A DNA stretch of 64,000 nt from Lates calcarifer (Eukaryota; Chordata; Actinopteri; Centropomidae), in NCBI RefSeq assembly GCF_001640805.2, contig NC_066850.1, forward strand, positions 4,313,549-4,377,548, read 5' to 3'. Shown piece by piece: positions 33,480-47,830 of the stretch; position 1 is the stretch's first letter; each line of letters opens with the position of its first letter. A model generated the notes under the pieces. The model saw only the letters and a program-made list of their open reading frames with translations, searched no databases and was not told the origin of the DNA. Made by a program: the position numbers and the translations under genes.

Positions 33480-36166
33480 CTGATTGTTTTTGCCTCTCGT
33501 CAGTCAGGAGTGATTTCCCAAGCCACACATGGACATACCCAAACACACACAGACACATAAAAATGAAGAAAGAGGAACAATAGAATTTTTTATTATACTT
33601 AAATCGGCTTTAATTTTTCATTTTCACCTGACTTGGTGACACATACATTCACTAATTCCCCAGGAGAATGTAGCTGCACAGTTATCTGATATGACAGTTG
33701 AAACATGTCATATGCATGTTATTATTTATTTATTTATTATTTATGATTTCTACACTATTTTTTACTCCCACTGTCACGTGCTTTATAATCTTTAGACTTG
33801 GGAAAGAGAAGCAGGCGGATTTGTCAGCGATGCTGTGGTAAATAAACACAGAGTTCCATGTGTGCATGTGTGTAAACAGCTACATAAACACATGCAGAGT
33901 ATGTACAGGCATTTATTCCATTATTTCCCCTAGAGAAATCAGTAGTTCTATTTATTGAATAGGCTGTGCTGCACCATAGAAAACATTTCTATAGTTAAAA
34001 TGTTCTTAAAAAAACAAATATAAATGTGCTTGCAGTTTCAAGTTTCATTTATTTTTCATTTTTCACTAGTCTGTCATCTTAGAATTCCATCATGTTGGCA
34101 TCCTGGCAAATTATAACAACCAGAGAGATGGTGCAATACCTGAAAAAGTAAAATATGATCATTTTATAATTAATATGTTTTAAAAATGTTGACTTTTACT
34201 TGAAAATGGGAACCTCACATCCAAATATTGAATCCTAACGCTTTACATCTAGAAACAAGACTTTCAACTCTTAATTTATAGTTTGTAAATTTCAAGTAAA
34301 ACCCATTTTCTCTGATTGCTTTGCCTTGTTAAATCAGGTTAATCAGGTAGAGATAAGGATTAACAGGATGTAAATAAAGAAACAAAGATAAAGAGCATTT
34401 TTAAAAGTGATCCAAACACTGCATTTTTCAATTGTTTTTCAGTATGAAAATGTCCCTTATGTAAACTACACTTAGCAGGGGTCAAGATGTATATTTGAGA
34501 TGTATACTAGTGTGATTCATCAAGCACATTTTTACTTCATAGTTGAAACTGATCCTCCATCAGAAAACCTGTCACTTTTGGCTAAAACATTGATGAAATA
34601 ATTTCTCTCTTTGCCAAACCGCATAATATCTGTTATTCATGGTATGTTTGATGCTGGAATTGGAGGTGATGCCTCATCTGTGGAGTTAATCATCCACTTG
34701 GAAGAGAGGAGTAGAGAGAGGAGAGTGACTACCTCTCTGAATCTGCGAGCGTGGGGTCCGTTGAGTCCTCCTAGCGCCCGCAGTTCCCTCTGTCTCCAGT
34801 AGATGCCAGCAGTGAACCATTTAAAACATGCCACGGCTCTTCCCTCCTCTCAAACTGAGGGTGCTCTCTGCATCTAACTGCTTTGGAGTTGGAGATGGTA
34901 CAGATGGCTGGCCTAAACGCAACACTTATCCAGACATTTCACTGTTCGCAGAATGATATCAAAGTCAACTCAAAATGGAGGCTGTGCCATCAACTTGAAA
35001 CAAATTCTAACACTTCCAACAAAATTGTATTGTGAGCAAAGTCGCCGCGGATTTGGTCAGTGTTCAGCACAGATGTCCCCCCTGTGTGTGTTTGCTGTTA
35101 AATAAAAACTAGTGCTCACATCCTCTTAAAAATTCAGCGGTGGATTTTCGGGGATAAATGCTCACAGTTATAATGTTTTAATCCAGATTGGATTCAGACA
35201 CATTTATTTATTTCAGAGCGTGTGAGTTTAAAAAATGCTTGGGAAAAAAAGAGAAAGTACCGAAGCAAAAACAAACCCTAAATTGTGTGAAATATGGGAG
35301 AAACATCTATGTGATTTTTGTCTTTTTAGGCGCTGAAGAGACGTCAAACTGATTATTAACACTTAGATAATTCTGCACAAAAATTTTACACAATTCCAGT
35401 TGAAAATAAAACACTCTCCGTTCTCTTTTTTATTTGTCTGCCCTTTGTCCTCATCTTGACATGGATTGCAGTCACACAAGCTCAGATCAAAGTCGTCAAA
35501 TTTCCCACATGGGCTCACAGACCTGCTGTCATTCTGATGCTACAGCGCAAACGTCACATCGCATTAATATGACGCGTGAATTAAAGAATACACATTTATC
35601 CTGTGATATTGTCTCCCCTTGCAGCCTTAAAGGTGTGTAAGAGGGTAGAAAATACATCTTTGTGGATGTGATATTACGTTTGTTTGACTAGTTACCAAGG
35701 ATACCTGTGTTTTTACCCTCTCACAGAACAAATGCCCTCTTCCTCATTGTCTTTCCCTGCTCTGCTTTTTACTCTGATCCATTAGTTTCCATTAGTTTCT
35801 CATTGCATGTACAATTTTTGGGGATGAAAAAGCTGTGAAAACACTTGCAGTACCTGCTGCTCGCTCGCTCCCTCGCACCCAGTTTTTTAGAAAACATGTT
35901 TACCGCTGGCTTTTGAAGTAATACTAACTCTGAATATGTGTTTTTGTGTGTGAGGTCTTCGCTGTGTGTGACCGCTGTTTGAGCTTCAACAATAGGTTAT
36001 CTGTGCCTATTTCTGGAGGGTGGGGGGGTGACCTGCCCCCCCGGCCGGTGTGATTGGCTGGCTCGTGGCTGTGAGAAGTTTACTTTGGAGGGTGCTGTAT
36101 GCCGCATTTTTTCGCTTCCAATTAAATGTGGAATGCAGCAACTCTCGAAGGCCATTTGAAGTGTGT

Positions 36167-36211
<45 letters not shown>

Positions 36212-38900
36212 CTTTGTCTCCGTACCCTTCTCTTTCATTTCCACACACACACATACACATACAGGCGTCTTTCAGTGGAGACGAGACAACCTCCCGAGCA
36301 GGTAAAGATGGGACCTGAAACCTGAGCGGTTATTTTTCTGTGTTGTCCTTCGTGTCAGTTTGATTCCTGCCTGTGTTTGGTGTCGTGACCTTAGGAGGGA
36401 ACGAGGAGGCTACAGATACAACAGCAAATTATTTCTTGCAATGTCAAAAATCTTGTCATCTGAGGAATAACACTTTCTGTAAATGTGTGTGTGTGTGTGT
36501 TCCCTGTGAGTCATAAAAGACTTCTGGCTCCTTGTTTACTGTTTGTCAGAGGTGTCTTTTGTCTGGATGTGATTAGCGCCAGCCTTTTCCTTTTTCTATG
36601 CATGCACAGGAGAAAGATGCAGCCCTGCTTTTTCAAAGGGCCCACTCGGACAGAAGACTATTGTCGTGGGTGGCGGGCGAAAGAAAAAAAAAGATGTCAC
36701 CGTTTTGCTCCGGCGTTCAGTTTTTCAAGAGAACTTGTGCACTGCGCAAACACAGAAAAAAACACAAAAACAAATATTAGCACCTGGACTCAAATGTGAA
36801 AAGGGAGGTGGAATAAAAGAGAATTTGAACTTAATGAACATGCATTAGTGGCAAAGATGAGCTTTCATCAGACTCCTTTTCAAACGTGTTTTCACATCCC
36901 CTCAGATGCAACATCACAGCACCAGTGAATCTGACAGAGAGGAGAGAAAGTCTTTATTTAGACTCAAATGGGTCTCATCTGAAATAATGAATATGTCCTT
37001 GAGAAAAACAAAGAGCCCCACAAAACGGGCTACTCTTCTACAGAGGCAACGGAGATGGCAGATAATTGTTTTCAAGTCTGGCACTGCTCTGTAAATGAGT
37101 TTGTTCTGTTCTGCGAGCAGCTAACTGTGTCTTTCCTTCCTTTCATTTCTCTCTCCTTTTCACACACACACACACACACACTTATTTGATTTTCTTCTCT
37201 TTGCCTTTGTTTCCTTGTTATCTGGCCTCCATATTTACCCTCTCCTTGGCTCTCTCAATGCCCTCTCTTTCACTTTCTTTCTTCTCAATCTTTCTTTTCT
37301 CCCTCTCTGTTCTCTCAGTTCCACATTCTTTGGTGCGGCGGGGCTTTTTACATCTTTGCTTTACTCCTTGTTCCCTTTCTTTGTTTTGTTTGCTCACTGA
37401 GCGCTAACAACAAGAGGAATTCTCTATTTTTTTTGCCGTGTGTTGTTCACAGCAAATAGTTTACCTTGACTTCAGCAGCCTTGTCCCGTTGTGTTTTCCT
37501 CTGACTGTTATTAGTGCTCCACAACAATTGAAGATTCCCACAAAACACAAGTTGAGTTCAGCTCTCAGCCATTGTGGGCATTCCAGTTTCCGTCACACAC
37601 ACAAAAAATAACTGTGGAAGTTGTTTGTCCCATGGGAAGCAAATCGTAAACGAGCAATGAACAAGGAGCTTCCTATGGCCAGTAATAAGTCCTTACAAAT
37701 TACAATTACAAAATGGCTGTCTGGACAGTTACAGGAACACAGAGTATACTGTTTAAGCAGCCTCAATGAAGTCTGAAAGACATCAACCTGTTTTTATAGG
37801 TATACAGTTAGACATTAGCAGTTAACTTGATTTCTCATTGTATCCTCTCCCTATCTATCTATGTCTCTCTGTAAAAAGAAATGTTACTAAACAGAGTTTA
37901 GATTTCCCAAACTGTGGAGTTCTTTAAACAGTCCAGCTTATCTACATCCTACAGAACAAGTTGCAATAATTGCAGATGCACAATAACAACTGTAACCGTT
38001 CAGTGCTAGGTTGCCATAATTGCAACCGAAAGTGAGTCAAAATGAAAGAGACAAAGTGCAGCATAGTGTGATTGTATGTGTGAATGTTTTTGCCTGGTTA
38101 CAGACCTCTGAATTTACTCCACAGATCTCTGATCTGTTCAGCAATTCAAATATGTTTTATTTCAGTGTGACCATTAATGTCTGTTTTCTGAAATAGTTGA
38201 ACAATCATGTGCCTTAGGAGTGGGGAACACATCCTCCTCCTCTGTAGCTAGCTAGCCAGCTGTTCATACTTAGAAATTACAGCTCTTAAATCTACAAATT
38301 TCATTGGGCATTTTGAAGAACATCAAGTTAATCACTTGTAGCAACCAAAACAGCAGCTTCTGTATCCTTTTCTTAATGTTCTTGTTGGTCTGAACGTAGC
38401 TTAGACTCACCTGAGTCAGTGGAAAGACACAGCTGGCACAGACTTAAGCAAAGAGGCATCAATTTGAGTAGGATATGTTCAAATTTGAGCTAAATATTTC
38501 AGCTAAGACGTGGCTGTATGAGTCAACTTTGAAAAGCTATAGACAAAAGGAAAAAACGGTTTTGAGACACAGATCAAACACAGGCATGCTCGGCGTACCT
38601 TGTTAGATAATCCACACAGGCATGGTCAGTGTCTTGGCTGTGGTCAGTTATTAGAAACTGCACAGAGTCTTTGGTTTGAATAAAGCGAGGCTCAAATTTG
38701 CTTCACATTCAGTCTGAAGACGGATGTATTGAGGGAAAAGCTTTGAAAGCTCCCGCTTTCTCACTTCAGCCTAAACTTATAACTGTATATAAGTGTCACT
38801 GCCTGTATTTAAAAAATCTGAATTCAACTTCAGCATGAGAGTGCACTATAGAAAGCACTGTGCTTCCTTCCTTCCTTACCTTCTTCCCTTCTCGTTCTCT
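33480..38900. other. Non-coding stretch with scattered complex patches
   Basis: No exon is supported. Complex patches that could be regulatory are at 34,960-35,060, 35,520-35,620 and 37,440-37,570 (GACTTCAGCAGCCTTGTCCC). A TG microsatellite lies at 36,172-36,209, and a strongly pyrimidine-biased stretch at 37,130-37,400 produces long spurious frames. Confidence 0.5.
36172..36209. repeat. (TG)n microsatellite
   Basis: About nineteen TG units. It produces poly-Val-Cys shadow frames on both strands. Confidence 0.95.
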
Positions 38901-38949
38901 AGGGTTTTGAATTCCCAGGTTTCCACTCTGGGGAGCCCACTGTCCCTAG

Positions 38950-39190
38950 AGAACCCTACTAAGCCCTCTCTGGCTGGGTAATAATGGCTTTCCAACGTCG
39001 CCTATTTAGACTGCGAGTTTCCATTAAATCTCACTGTGTCATTACAGTTCATATTCTTAATTATGCAGCAAATGTCCCCAAGGGAATATCATGGAGGCCA
39101 CTACTCCACAATCTGTCCATATGGCACTTAATTAAAAGTTTTCTTAAGAATAAATTGCATTCAATTCAATTAAAACTGTAATGTCATACC
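38950..39190. promoter_or_regulatory. Candidate conserved non-coding element
   Basis: Repeat-free sequence with GGGTAATAATGGC, CTATTTAGACTGC, CTTAATTATGCAGCAAATG (homeodomain plus POU-like), GGCACTTAATTAAAAG and CAATTCAATTAAAACTG. The dense TAATTA cores in an otherwise complex patch resemble developmental enhancers. Not tested by alignment. Confidence 0.4.
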
Positions 39191-39199
39191 AAAATAATG

Positions 39200-42100
39200 G
39201 GCATAGCCTCCTACAACGTGCAGCTCAGAACACACACAAAAAATTCTTTTCTCTGTTTTTTTTTTTTTTTTTTTGCAATGTTTGCAATGGGAAAAGTGCA
39301 TATCTCCCTTCCAAAAAAGCCCCCTAGTAGAAAATATGCAAAAAGCAAATATCACCAAAGCCTCCTACATGCCACCGAGCCCCAGGCAACAACCGCGCTT
39401 GAACACTCGAGCTATTTCTAGATTCCACTCTTGGAATTCACACCATGACAAATGAACCATTGGAGTTTGGAATTCCTATTTATCTGCTGCGCACAGAGGC
39501 ACTTGATTTGGGTGTGAAGAATAAAGGAATTATACGGACAAAAAAACAGACGACTTAAAGGATAAATGATAAAAAATAAATAAATAGATTGTGTGTGTGT
39601 TTTTTCCTCTGGAGCCAGAGTTTGTTTGTTCATCTGATTGAGGGCGTTTAGGTGGGCGTGTCCTTATCATCTGGATGCTCTGATCTCACCAAAGCAAGAC
39701 AATTTCAAATAAGCAGCATCTGATATTAAAACATCCCTCTGCCGCAGACACACTTCCACCAAGCCCTGCAGGATTATTTCCAAGAAAAGACATTTCCTTT
39801 TGAACAATAAATTATATCTTTATTTATTTATTTTTCTTTACTTTGCTCCGGTGCTGCAGCGAGTTCAGATCTGACACACACCTCAAATAGTCACGCTTTT
39901 TGCTTCAACCAGCAACTTCCTAACCTTCCTGCGCCTGCAGCTCTGAGCGCCGTCTCAGCAGACGACAGGCATTGATTAGTAGATTGGGAAACAGGGAAAA
40001 AGAAAAGTCCATTTGGTAAAGTAGGCTGCTGTTCTCCTCGCCCCATCTGTTGGGTGTGAGATGCTGACTTCATCTGTTGACGACGTGGCGGTGGTTAGGG
40101 AACCAGAGATGAGTTGATTTCCCTCTTTCGCTGGTTGAGCAGTGAAGGGCCCTAAAGCGTAAACAAAGTGTTTTTCTTGTTCTAAACACAGAGTCTTGGC
40201 TTGGCTCTGGCTTGGACTTGGCTGCTACATGGGTGTCTGTGTGCATATATGTGTGTGTTTGTGTGTGTGACTGTGCTGCTCACTCAACCTCGCTCTAAAG
40301 GCCTGTTTGGTGCCCTCAACGCAAACGCCTCCCAGCCAGTAGCCCTACAGGTGATGGCACGTACACATACCCCCCCCCCAAACACCTATTCATGGTAAAC
40401 CACACCTCACACACACACAAACACACGCTGTATCTGAGTAATCATACCACTGAATGTCAACGTCTTGAAAGCTACCTCTGAAAGGAAACCAGCTTAAAAA
40501 GAGGTTGAGGGTCAGATCATTTTGTTCCAATCACTACATGCTGGTATTTTTCATTTGCTGCCTACACACAAATAGTCTGACTCACAGGAAAGAACACTGG
40601 GATTCACATCAGTCATACAATCACATCAATCCACATCTCAGCTACATGAAAACATACCATTCTACCACTGCCACCTTCACTTGTATGAGAGGCTATTACA
40701 GGCAACGGCGAGATGCCAGATGATAGATTGTCAGGAGTTATGCAGCCTCGACCTGCCCTCTCCCCCTCTGGAAATAGGGCTTTTTTTTTTAAAGAGATAC
40801 CTGGGCAAAGCATTTATTTGAAATGGCCGAAGATATTTCATCTGCCGAGGGGTGTAATTGATTTAACTTGCCGGCCAGTGCTCCTCAAGATGGGCAGTGG
40901 ATGAAAGGTAAAACCAGAGGGAGACATGAGGAGTTTTCACAAGAGACAAAGAATGACAAAGAGAGAAAGAAAGAAAGAAAGAGCATAAATTAATTCGTCC
41001 TCTACCCCTCTGCACAACAGCCTCCATATACGATAACTCACGACGTGGGCTTGAGTGAAAACATTTGCTGTCAACAGCTAGTTTCCCTGTACTAAGCCAG
41101 TCTAACAGATGTGCACTCACCCAAAGACTTATGCAGCTGCTACTGCTGCTACTGCTGCTGCTGCTGCTGTGTGTGTTTTGTCATGTGTGTGTAAGGCTGC
41201 TTGTATGTGTGTATGTGGCTATGTTTACTCACAGTTCAGCAGGGTTTATAGGCATGAGAGTATGTGTGCCTTCATAACTTTAAAAAAAGGGATCATAAAT
41301 AAACAAAAAAAACCCAAATCTGTTCTGGTTGGATTTGATGTTGATTGCATTACCATATGAACACATTCTTGGCTATTGTTCTGGTCCCCTGGGCTGACTT
41401 GAGCTCAGTTTTGGACTGCAATGGGCTGGCCTCCGGATCCTCTCTGCCCTGGGAGAGGCATTCGAGGGGACTGGGGGCATCCTACGGCCCAGTTTAGCCT
41501 CTCATTCTGGTTCAGGGCACCTGGGTGGCTGCCCTAACCTCTCCCCAGAGGCCGGGACAGAGCCAGGCTCTACCGCCGGCTGGTTGTTTCACCAGCCTCT
41601 TAAAAGGTGAACAAGCTTACAACGATGCCTTTAGCCGACCCCCCCCACACACACACACATTTTTTTTTTTTTTTTGCTTAGTTTTACACGATGAGATATT
41701 TGATTTGATAGATGTCTATGTTGCTCTCTGAAGTTGTCACTGGGGGGGTTTGGAAAGTAATGATGGAAATTTTTTTTCACTGTTTTCTGACATTTTATGG
41801 AATTATTAATTTATCAGTCAGGAAAATAATCAGCAAATTATTAGATCATTTTGTTTTGCTCTCATGTCTCTCAAAAAAATCATTTGCCTCAAATTAAGAA
41901 GTTAAATCAAAAGTGAACACCAAGTTTTTTAAGCGTCAGCCCCGTTGGCAAACTTATCAGCTAAATAATGAGAACACAGACACTAAAATCATCCATCTGT
42001 TGCTGTTAGATCATTCACTCTGTGGCTATTGATCATAATATTACCTCCAAAGTGTGGGAAAAGGGAGTGCTAAACTGCATCTTAAAATTAACAGCCAAGT

Positions 42101-42750
42101 CTGGCAGGTTGGAGAAGGGCTTATACAAAATGTTAAGAAAAAATTTAAGGAATAGTTGGGTGTTTGGTGTGCTGCATTCAGCTTAGTTACCTGCAACTTA
42201 ATAATGGCTCATGATTTCTTACATGAAAAATGACCAGAAACAAACCTGATTAACAGTATTAAAAAATTATGAATTAACAAATGTGATTTTGCATCCTCAG
42301 AGCTGACCCCAACTTTTAAAGTTTCCTGTGGAAGCATGACAGATAAAAATCTAATTTCTGATGCTTGTAATGCCAGTGTTTTTTCCTATGAGTCACGTCC
42401 ATAGGTGTCACATTATCACAAGGCGGCCAAGTGTTTAAGTAAATGTACTGTCATCAACTCACCAGACTGTCTCTGTAAGAACTGTGCAACTGTGGAACTA
42501 TGGAAAGACACACACTGTTGCTGAATGCACAGAAAAACAGCCACACACACACACAGCGCCCTTACGCATGTGTGTGCGCATATGCATGACTGACACACAC
42601 TTGTACACACACACACACACACACCACTCTTTCTTCTTGTCTCATTGGCAAGCTCATATCCCATCTGCTCTCCAGGGGGGCGGACAGAGAGATAGTTGTC
42701 ATTGTGGAACATCTCTCCACAGACACACACACACACACCCCGATACCAAA
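39200..42750. other. Non-coding stretch with microsatellites and one enhancer-like patch
   Basis: No exon is supported. A complex patch at 40,700-40,890 (GGCAACGGCGAGATGCC through GAAGATATTTCATCTGCCG and GTAATTGATTTAAC) could be regulatory. Segment 41,785-41,860 looks like a short fragment of a teleost MITE (GACATTTTATGGA, GGAAAATAATCAGCAAATTA). A CTG-type array lies at 41,136-41,170. Confidence 0.45.
41136..41170. repeat. (CTG)n/(CTA) trinucleotide array
   Basis: CTGCTACTGCTGCTACTG then five uninterrupted CTG units, passing into TGTGTG. No reading frame around it looks genuine. Confidence 0.9.
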
Positions 42751-42756
42751 CTTGCT

Positions 42757-42758
<2 letters not shown>

Positions 42759-42801
<43 letters not shown>
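42759..42801. repeat. (CA)n microsatellite
   Basis: About 21 CA units, with shorter CA runs at 42,541, 42,606 and 42,722. Together they give shadow frames of up to 141 codons that should not be read as genes. Confidence 0.95.
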
Positions 42802-42802
<1 letters not shown>

Positions 42803-42869
42803 TGCACCCCATGAACCCCCCATACATTCACTTTCAAGCATCTTGAGTCCAGCTACATTCTTCCCTGTT

Positions 42870-44480
42870 AATTGACTGTCATAACGGCTGGAGAGATTAA
42901 CTTCAGCCCAATCCCTGCAAGATAAAGGATAAAGACATGGGGGCCAAACTGGGCTGGGTGAGGATGTGGTGGTGGCAGCAGCAGCGGCAGCGGAACTGGG
43001 TGGCGGGGGCTAATACCACCACATCTCCCTATTTGTTATTGATATTTACAGGCCCCTGTCTTGTCCCTCCCCAGCTCGCCACTGCCCCTCCTCTGCTCGT
43101 CACCCACAGGGATTAGCGTTAATGGCAGGCTTATGGAGAAAGCGAGCCCCTGTCAAACCCATGTCCCCTCTTTGCCATCTCCCAGATTAGCTGACGCTTT
43201 GTGATGGGCTCTCTCTGCAAGACACAAGCCTCTGAGTGGAAGGAAAAGGAGGGAACTTTGTCTAAACTTCTTTTAAAGTGGGGGGAAAAATGAGCTTGTG
43301 GTGGTAGTTTTTTGTGGGCAATGAGATGATGGTGCATGCTGGGTGGTATAAGCTTGAGGTTATAGCACATTTGAAAAGTTTTTTTTTAAATTCTGATACA
43401 AAGTGATCGACTGCAAAGGCTTAAAATAAATCACAGTGCTATTTTTTTTTTAAAGATGACACTCACAGGATCATCTGGATTTAAAAGATGTTGAATGATG
43501 CACTGCAACAGATACAGAGAACAGGACTTTTGCCTCTTATACTCCTTATATGAGACATGGTTAACTTTCAAAATAAAGGTTAGGGTGCAGCTTCACTGTC
43601 ATTCCTCTTACATATATGAGTGGCAGCAGAGTTACAGGTCACGTTATGGAAATATGATCACTGGTATATTAGATAGTGAATTTGGATGCTGTCTTGCTTC
43701 AACCCCCACGCAGTTTTTACAATATAAAACTCCCTTTATTGCTCTCTTTATTTCTCTTTGCTCCCATTTATTTACTTTATTTTGTTAATATTACAGAAAA
43801 GACTGCTTTTCTTAGCTGCTATTTTAATTGATTTAACAGATAGAAAATAACATTCAGTCTGGTATCTGTTGCACACTGGGGCACTGGTTTGATTTAATTT
43901 AGCAAAAGTACAGATACATGTGTTTGCACAGTCTTTGATTGTTTTCTTTTCCTCTGAATATAGATCAATATGCAATATTCAGAGAGGGTGCAGACAGTGA
44001 AACCTGTGAGGAAAAAACTTGGGTGAATGCACCGAAACATATTCACTTAAACCTGCTCGTGATCTTTGTTTTCTTCATGTTTCTGGCTTGTAATGTTAGT
44101 CCACACTGCACAAATCTATAAACTAATTACTACTTTGACTATAGAACATATAAAGCACAGAGTAAAACTACTGAAACTACTAAAACTAAATCCCAGCAGA
44201 GTCATTTCTGTTCTTACATTTTTGCATATTTAGGCAAGAGCATATTTTATTCTACTCTTTTTAGCTTGGATAATGATTTATATATTTAATGTCAGTATAC
44301 TAATTGTATATATGTATATAATGTTTATGCAGATACAGTGTGATATAATAGACATTCTTTAAAGAAAGCAATTTTTTTAGAGAGCAAGAGGAAGCATGGA
44401 AGGGGAAAATTGAAGTTATAGTACCTGTGTATGTTACTTTGTCCTTATTTTTAAATTCTAAAAGTTTATCTTTTTTTTTG
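42870..44480. other. Non-coding stretch, first third enhancer-like
   Basis: Segment 42,870-43,200 is complex and repeat-free apart from a short GGCAGC run (CTGTTAATTGACTGTC, CTATTTGTTATTGATATTTA, CCCAGATTAGCTGACG). The remainder to 44,480 is AT-rich with no recognised feature. Confidence 0.4.
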
Positions 44481-44859
44481 TTCATTCCTTCCTCTCCTCC
44501 TCTCCATCCCATTCTTTCCACTCACACCTGATCTGCTCCTTCCCACCTTTTTTCATTACACCTCCATCCTCTGCTTTTGTCAGCCACTCTTTCCCCTTTC
44601 CTTCCCCTCCTCCTGTCTTTCCTGGTCCCCCCCTCCTCTCCTCCCCTCCATCCCTGGCTTTGCGGATGACAGCCGTGCTCTCATGGCATCTGTCTGCTGC
44701 TCCCCAGCTTGTCTGTGTGTGATCAGCTCCTCTCCAGCTCTCCTCCACACTTTATCTCCTCGTCTTAGTGCTCCCTTTTTTTCACAGACCGCCGTTCAGC
44801 TGCCTCGCTGCCAACTCACTGTCGCTGTTAACTCACATACCATCTTATGTATTGCCAAA

Positions 44860-45120
44860 GCAGATTGTGTTTGGAGGGCAAGCAATTAAGGGGGAGGCAA
44901 GCGCAAAACTGTAATGTAATTTTGGCTGCGATATTTACGGGGGAGAAGGGAGTTGGAGTTGGGGAGGGGGGAACAAAAAAGCACCGAGGAGGGCTTAAGC
45001 GGGTCGGACATTGCGGAGTCAACACCGTCGAGAATAATGATTTTGAGCTGAGATTTAGTGGGACGGAATCTGGCACTTCCCTAATTACGAGAGGCCAAAT
45101 GTCAAGCCTGCTCGCTGTCA
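44860..45120. promoter_or_regulatory. Candidate conserved non-coding element
   Basis: Complex sequence with GGGCAAGCAATTAAGGG, CTGTAATGTAATTTTGGC, GAATAATGATTTTGAGC and CCCTAATTACGAGAGG, ahead of a CT-rich microsatellite at 45,140-45,220. The 237-codon minus-strand frame across it is low-complexity and rejected as a gene. Confidence 0.35.
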
Positions 45121-47690
45121 GCTTGGTGGCGGGCGGTGCTGCTTTCTCTCTGTCTCTCACTCTCACTCCCTCCCTCTGTTTCTTTCTCTCTCTCGCTCTC
45201 TCTCTCTCTCGCTCTTCCTTTTTCTGCAAGTTTCTGCATGTTTTATGAATCTCATTAAAAGTCATTAAAAGTGTGGTGAGATTTTCACAGCCTCCGCTCC
45301 GTGGCCCTGTAGTCCTCTTTCTATCTGTCACAGATCTGAGAGAAAGAAAGAGAGAGGAGAGAGGGGAAAATGAAACACTGAAAAAACGAGGCAGATTTGA
45401 GTTGTGGAGAAAGGCGTTTAAGGTAAACAAGTAAGAATAAAAGAGAAAGAAACACTCTAGGGCACTGTATCTAAGTGGCTGAGTTACCTCTCTGAAAGGT
45501 CTAATTTTTATAGGCCCTGTAGCATTATCACCACTTTTCAAGAAGTGAGCACTCTAATAAAATAACAGAATGTGAGGATGCAAACACACACCTTGTAGGA
45601 GGGGTGTTTTCAGACAGTTTGGCCTATTTGGTGAGCAACATCTTTTGGCGTGGCATTCTTTTCAATGAAAACTATTCTGCATTTACGGCTCCCCATTTTG
45701 CGAAGCCCGATACAACGAGAGGTCAGAGTCAAGGTCTCCCTGCGTTGCTGAGTGGGAGAAACGTCAGATCCTTCTTATAAACCTTTACAAAGACCTGCTG
45801 TTTTTCCTTGTTTCTGGGTGGGTTAGGCCAGGGTGAGAGGTCGGACCCCCCTTTTTGCACATACGGTGCATTCTTTATGGCCCCTTGGTGAGGATGTTTG
45901 GCTGTGAAAAGAATGAGCCTCCATCCCATTCAGGAGAGACACATAGGCTGAGGGGCCGGGAGGTGAGAACGGGCAATGTAAAGCGATGGGGGAGAGATGA
46001 AAGAGTCAAGGAACGTGTGCAAAGGAGAGAGAAAGGGAAGGAGAGATGGCACTAAAAGCAGTTGGTCTGACATATAGCGTTCCAGCCGCTACACTGTTGG
46101 TCATGCTCCCAATTACACCAGTTCAATAGACAGGCTGAAATCACATTGGCCTCCTGTGTTTGTGCTCTCCTGCTACAGTATCTCCTTCAGACACAGAAAC
46201 ACACTTTTACACCTACACACATGCAGAAAAAGCCTCCAACCTCCACACAAATACACACACAAAGACGCACATTGTTGCAGGCTGTGTAGTTAACTGAAGG
46301 TGTGCGTGTGGAGCGCATGTGAAAGGTTGTAAAAGTAGTTGTGTAACAGCCAGGTGACTTGGCTCACCGCACCGGCATACGGAGACTCTACAGATGGCCC
46401 GGTGTTGCCGAGGTGGCTACGGCCGTGGTGTGTGTGTATGTGTGTTTGTGTGCGTGCACGTGGGAATAAAGTGTTGTGGAGCCTCGGGCATCAGAGGGGG
46501 GCCCTGTGTGACTTGGCGGAGGGAAGCGAGCGAGGAAGAGGCCTGCGTGGGCAGGCACCGGCAGAGGTATGAAATGATTTGGAGAGCTCATGGGGGGTTG
46601 TCAGAGGGGTAAGACATCAGTCAGAGGGGCAGGTGGGAGTTGAGGAGGTGACGGCAGCAGTGTGATAGGGTACTGCTGGGGGTCCAAGAGGAATAACAAT
46701 GATATGGAAGCAGTGTGGTGGGGTGATATATAAAAGTAAAACCTGTTTAGGAAAAAAAAATCATTTGCAGGTATGCTGGAGTGACTACTCGTGGGCTGTT
46801 TGGTAAACTAGCAAACTATCTGCTAACATGCTAGTTAGTTGGGGACAGGCTAGTGCTAGTCAATCGTAATAGCTCTCTCTACTTCTGTCTGTGTTCCCTG
46901 TACTGGTCCATCTACTTTGTCTTGTTCTCAAGATTGGACATTCAATAAAAAGTTTTATTGTTAGGGGATAAACTCTCTGACCTAGTGCGATTTGCTGACT
47001 TTTGTAGCAGCCATCAGACTATAATATGAAGGAGTGACAAAATAGGCACGACTGGCAGCTGTTGAAAAACGCAATGAGAAAACTGCAAGAGCTAAAAGTT
47101 GAAGGGAGTGTAATGTTTAAAAGAGAACAAAGCTAACAATCTGCACATAAGAGGTGTTGTAGAGAGCAATTGACACACAAGAGTGTTTCTTTCCTTCAAC
47201 AGAGATTCATTGGTCTTTTTGCGTGAACTGAATGCAAGCATCTGAGGTGAGAGGGATGGATAATAAGGCGACATTGATAGGGTTCTTGTAGCCTGCAGGA
47301 AGTAGAAAATATATCCTTGCTGGAGCCTAATAGGCCAGTTGTAGAAGTATAACTGAAATTTCCATTGTTGAATGCTAGGTGAGTAATTTTTCTGGGTACT
47401 GCCAGTTGACTCACATGTTGCACACTTGGGTTCAGGCGGAAGCTGAAAGCAATTGAAAGCAGGGAGGAGGAAGTGAAGGACACAGACGTCATGGTGATAG
47501 TGTATTAAAGACTGTCATTGTTTCTTGCTGTTAGTTTGAACAGAAAACTTTTTGATACAACCCAAGAACAGATTTTCTGCCTCACAAACTTTACTGTTTT
47601 AGTTCATTGTCATCACTCATATTGTGTTTTTTTTTAATCACAGCAGACAGTTTTCAGCATTATTGTGAAATACTAAAATACATACATTTT
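45121..47690. other. Non-coding stretch, nothing recognised
   Basis: CT-rich and TG-rich runs alternate with unique sequence. No exon, RNA gene or recognisable transposon could be supported. Confidence 0.45.
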
Positions 47691-47692
47691 TC

Positions 47693-47830
47693 ACCAGGTC
47701 TGACACATGTAAAAAGTTTTGTTAGTTTTTGAGCATGTTTAGGCCCTCAAAAAGGCGATTCATTTGATACGATAATAATAATCAGAGCAATACCAATAGG
47801 GCCTTTGCATGCTTTGTGCTTGGGCCCTAA
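47693..47830. mobile_element. Teleost dispersed repeat, copy 1
   Basis: Shares with 49,441-49,562 the ordered motifs AAGTTTTG, GAGCATGTTTAGGCCCTCAA, AAAGGCG and CTTTGTGCTTGGGCCCTAA. I recognise this as a frequent fish repeat tail. Same orientation as copy 2. Confidence 0.6.

Noticed and set aside
36022..36042. GGGGGGG-tgacctg-CCCCCCC inverted repeat
   Set aside because: It is a simple pairing of homopolymer runs, likely by chance.
42416..42846. Frames of 120-141 codons on both strands
   Set aside because: They are Cys-Val and Thr-His runs produced by CA/TG microsatellites.
44828..45541. 237-codon minus-strand open frame, the longest in the window
   Set aside because: It is dominated by Ser/Leu and Arg/Glu runs from CT/GA simple sequence, overlaps a candidate non-coding element and has no domain or splice context.
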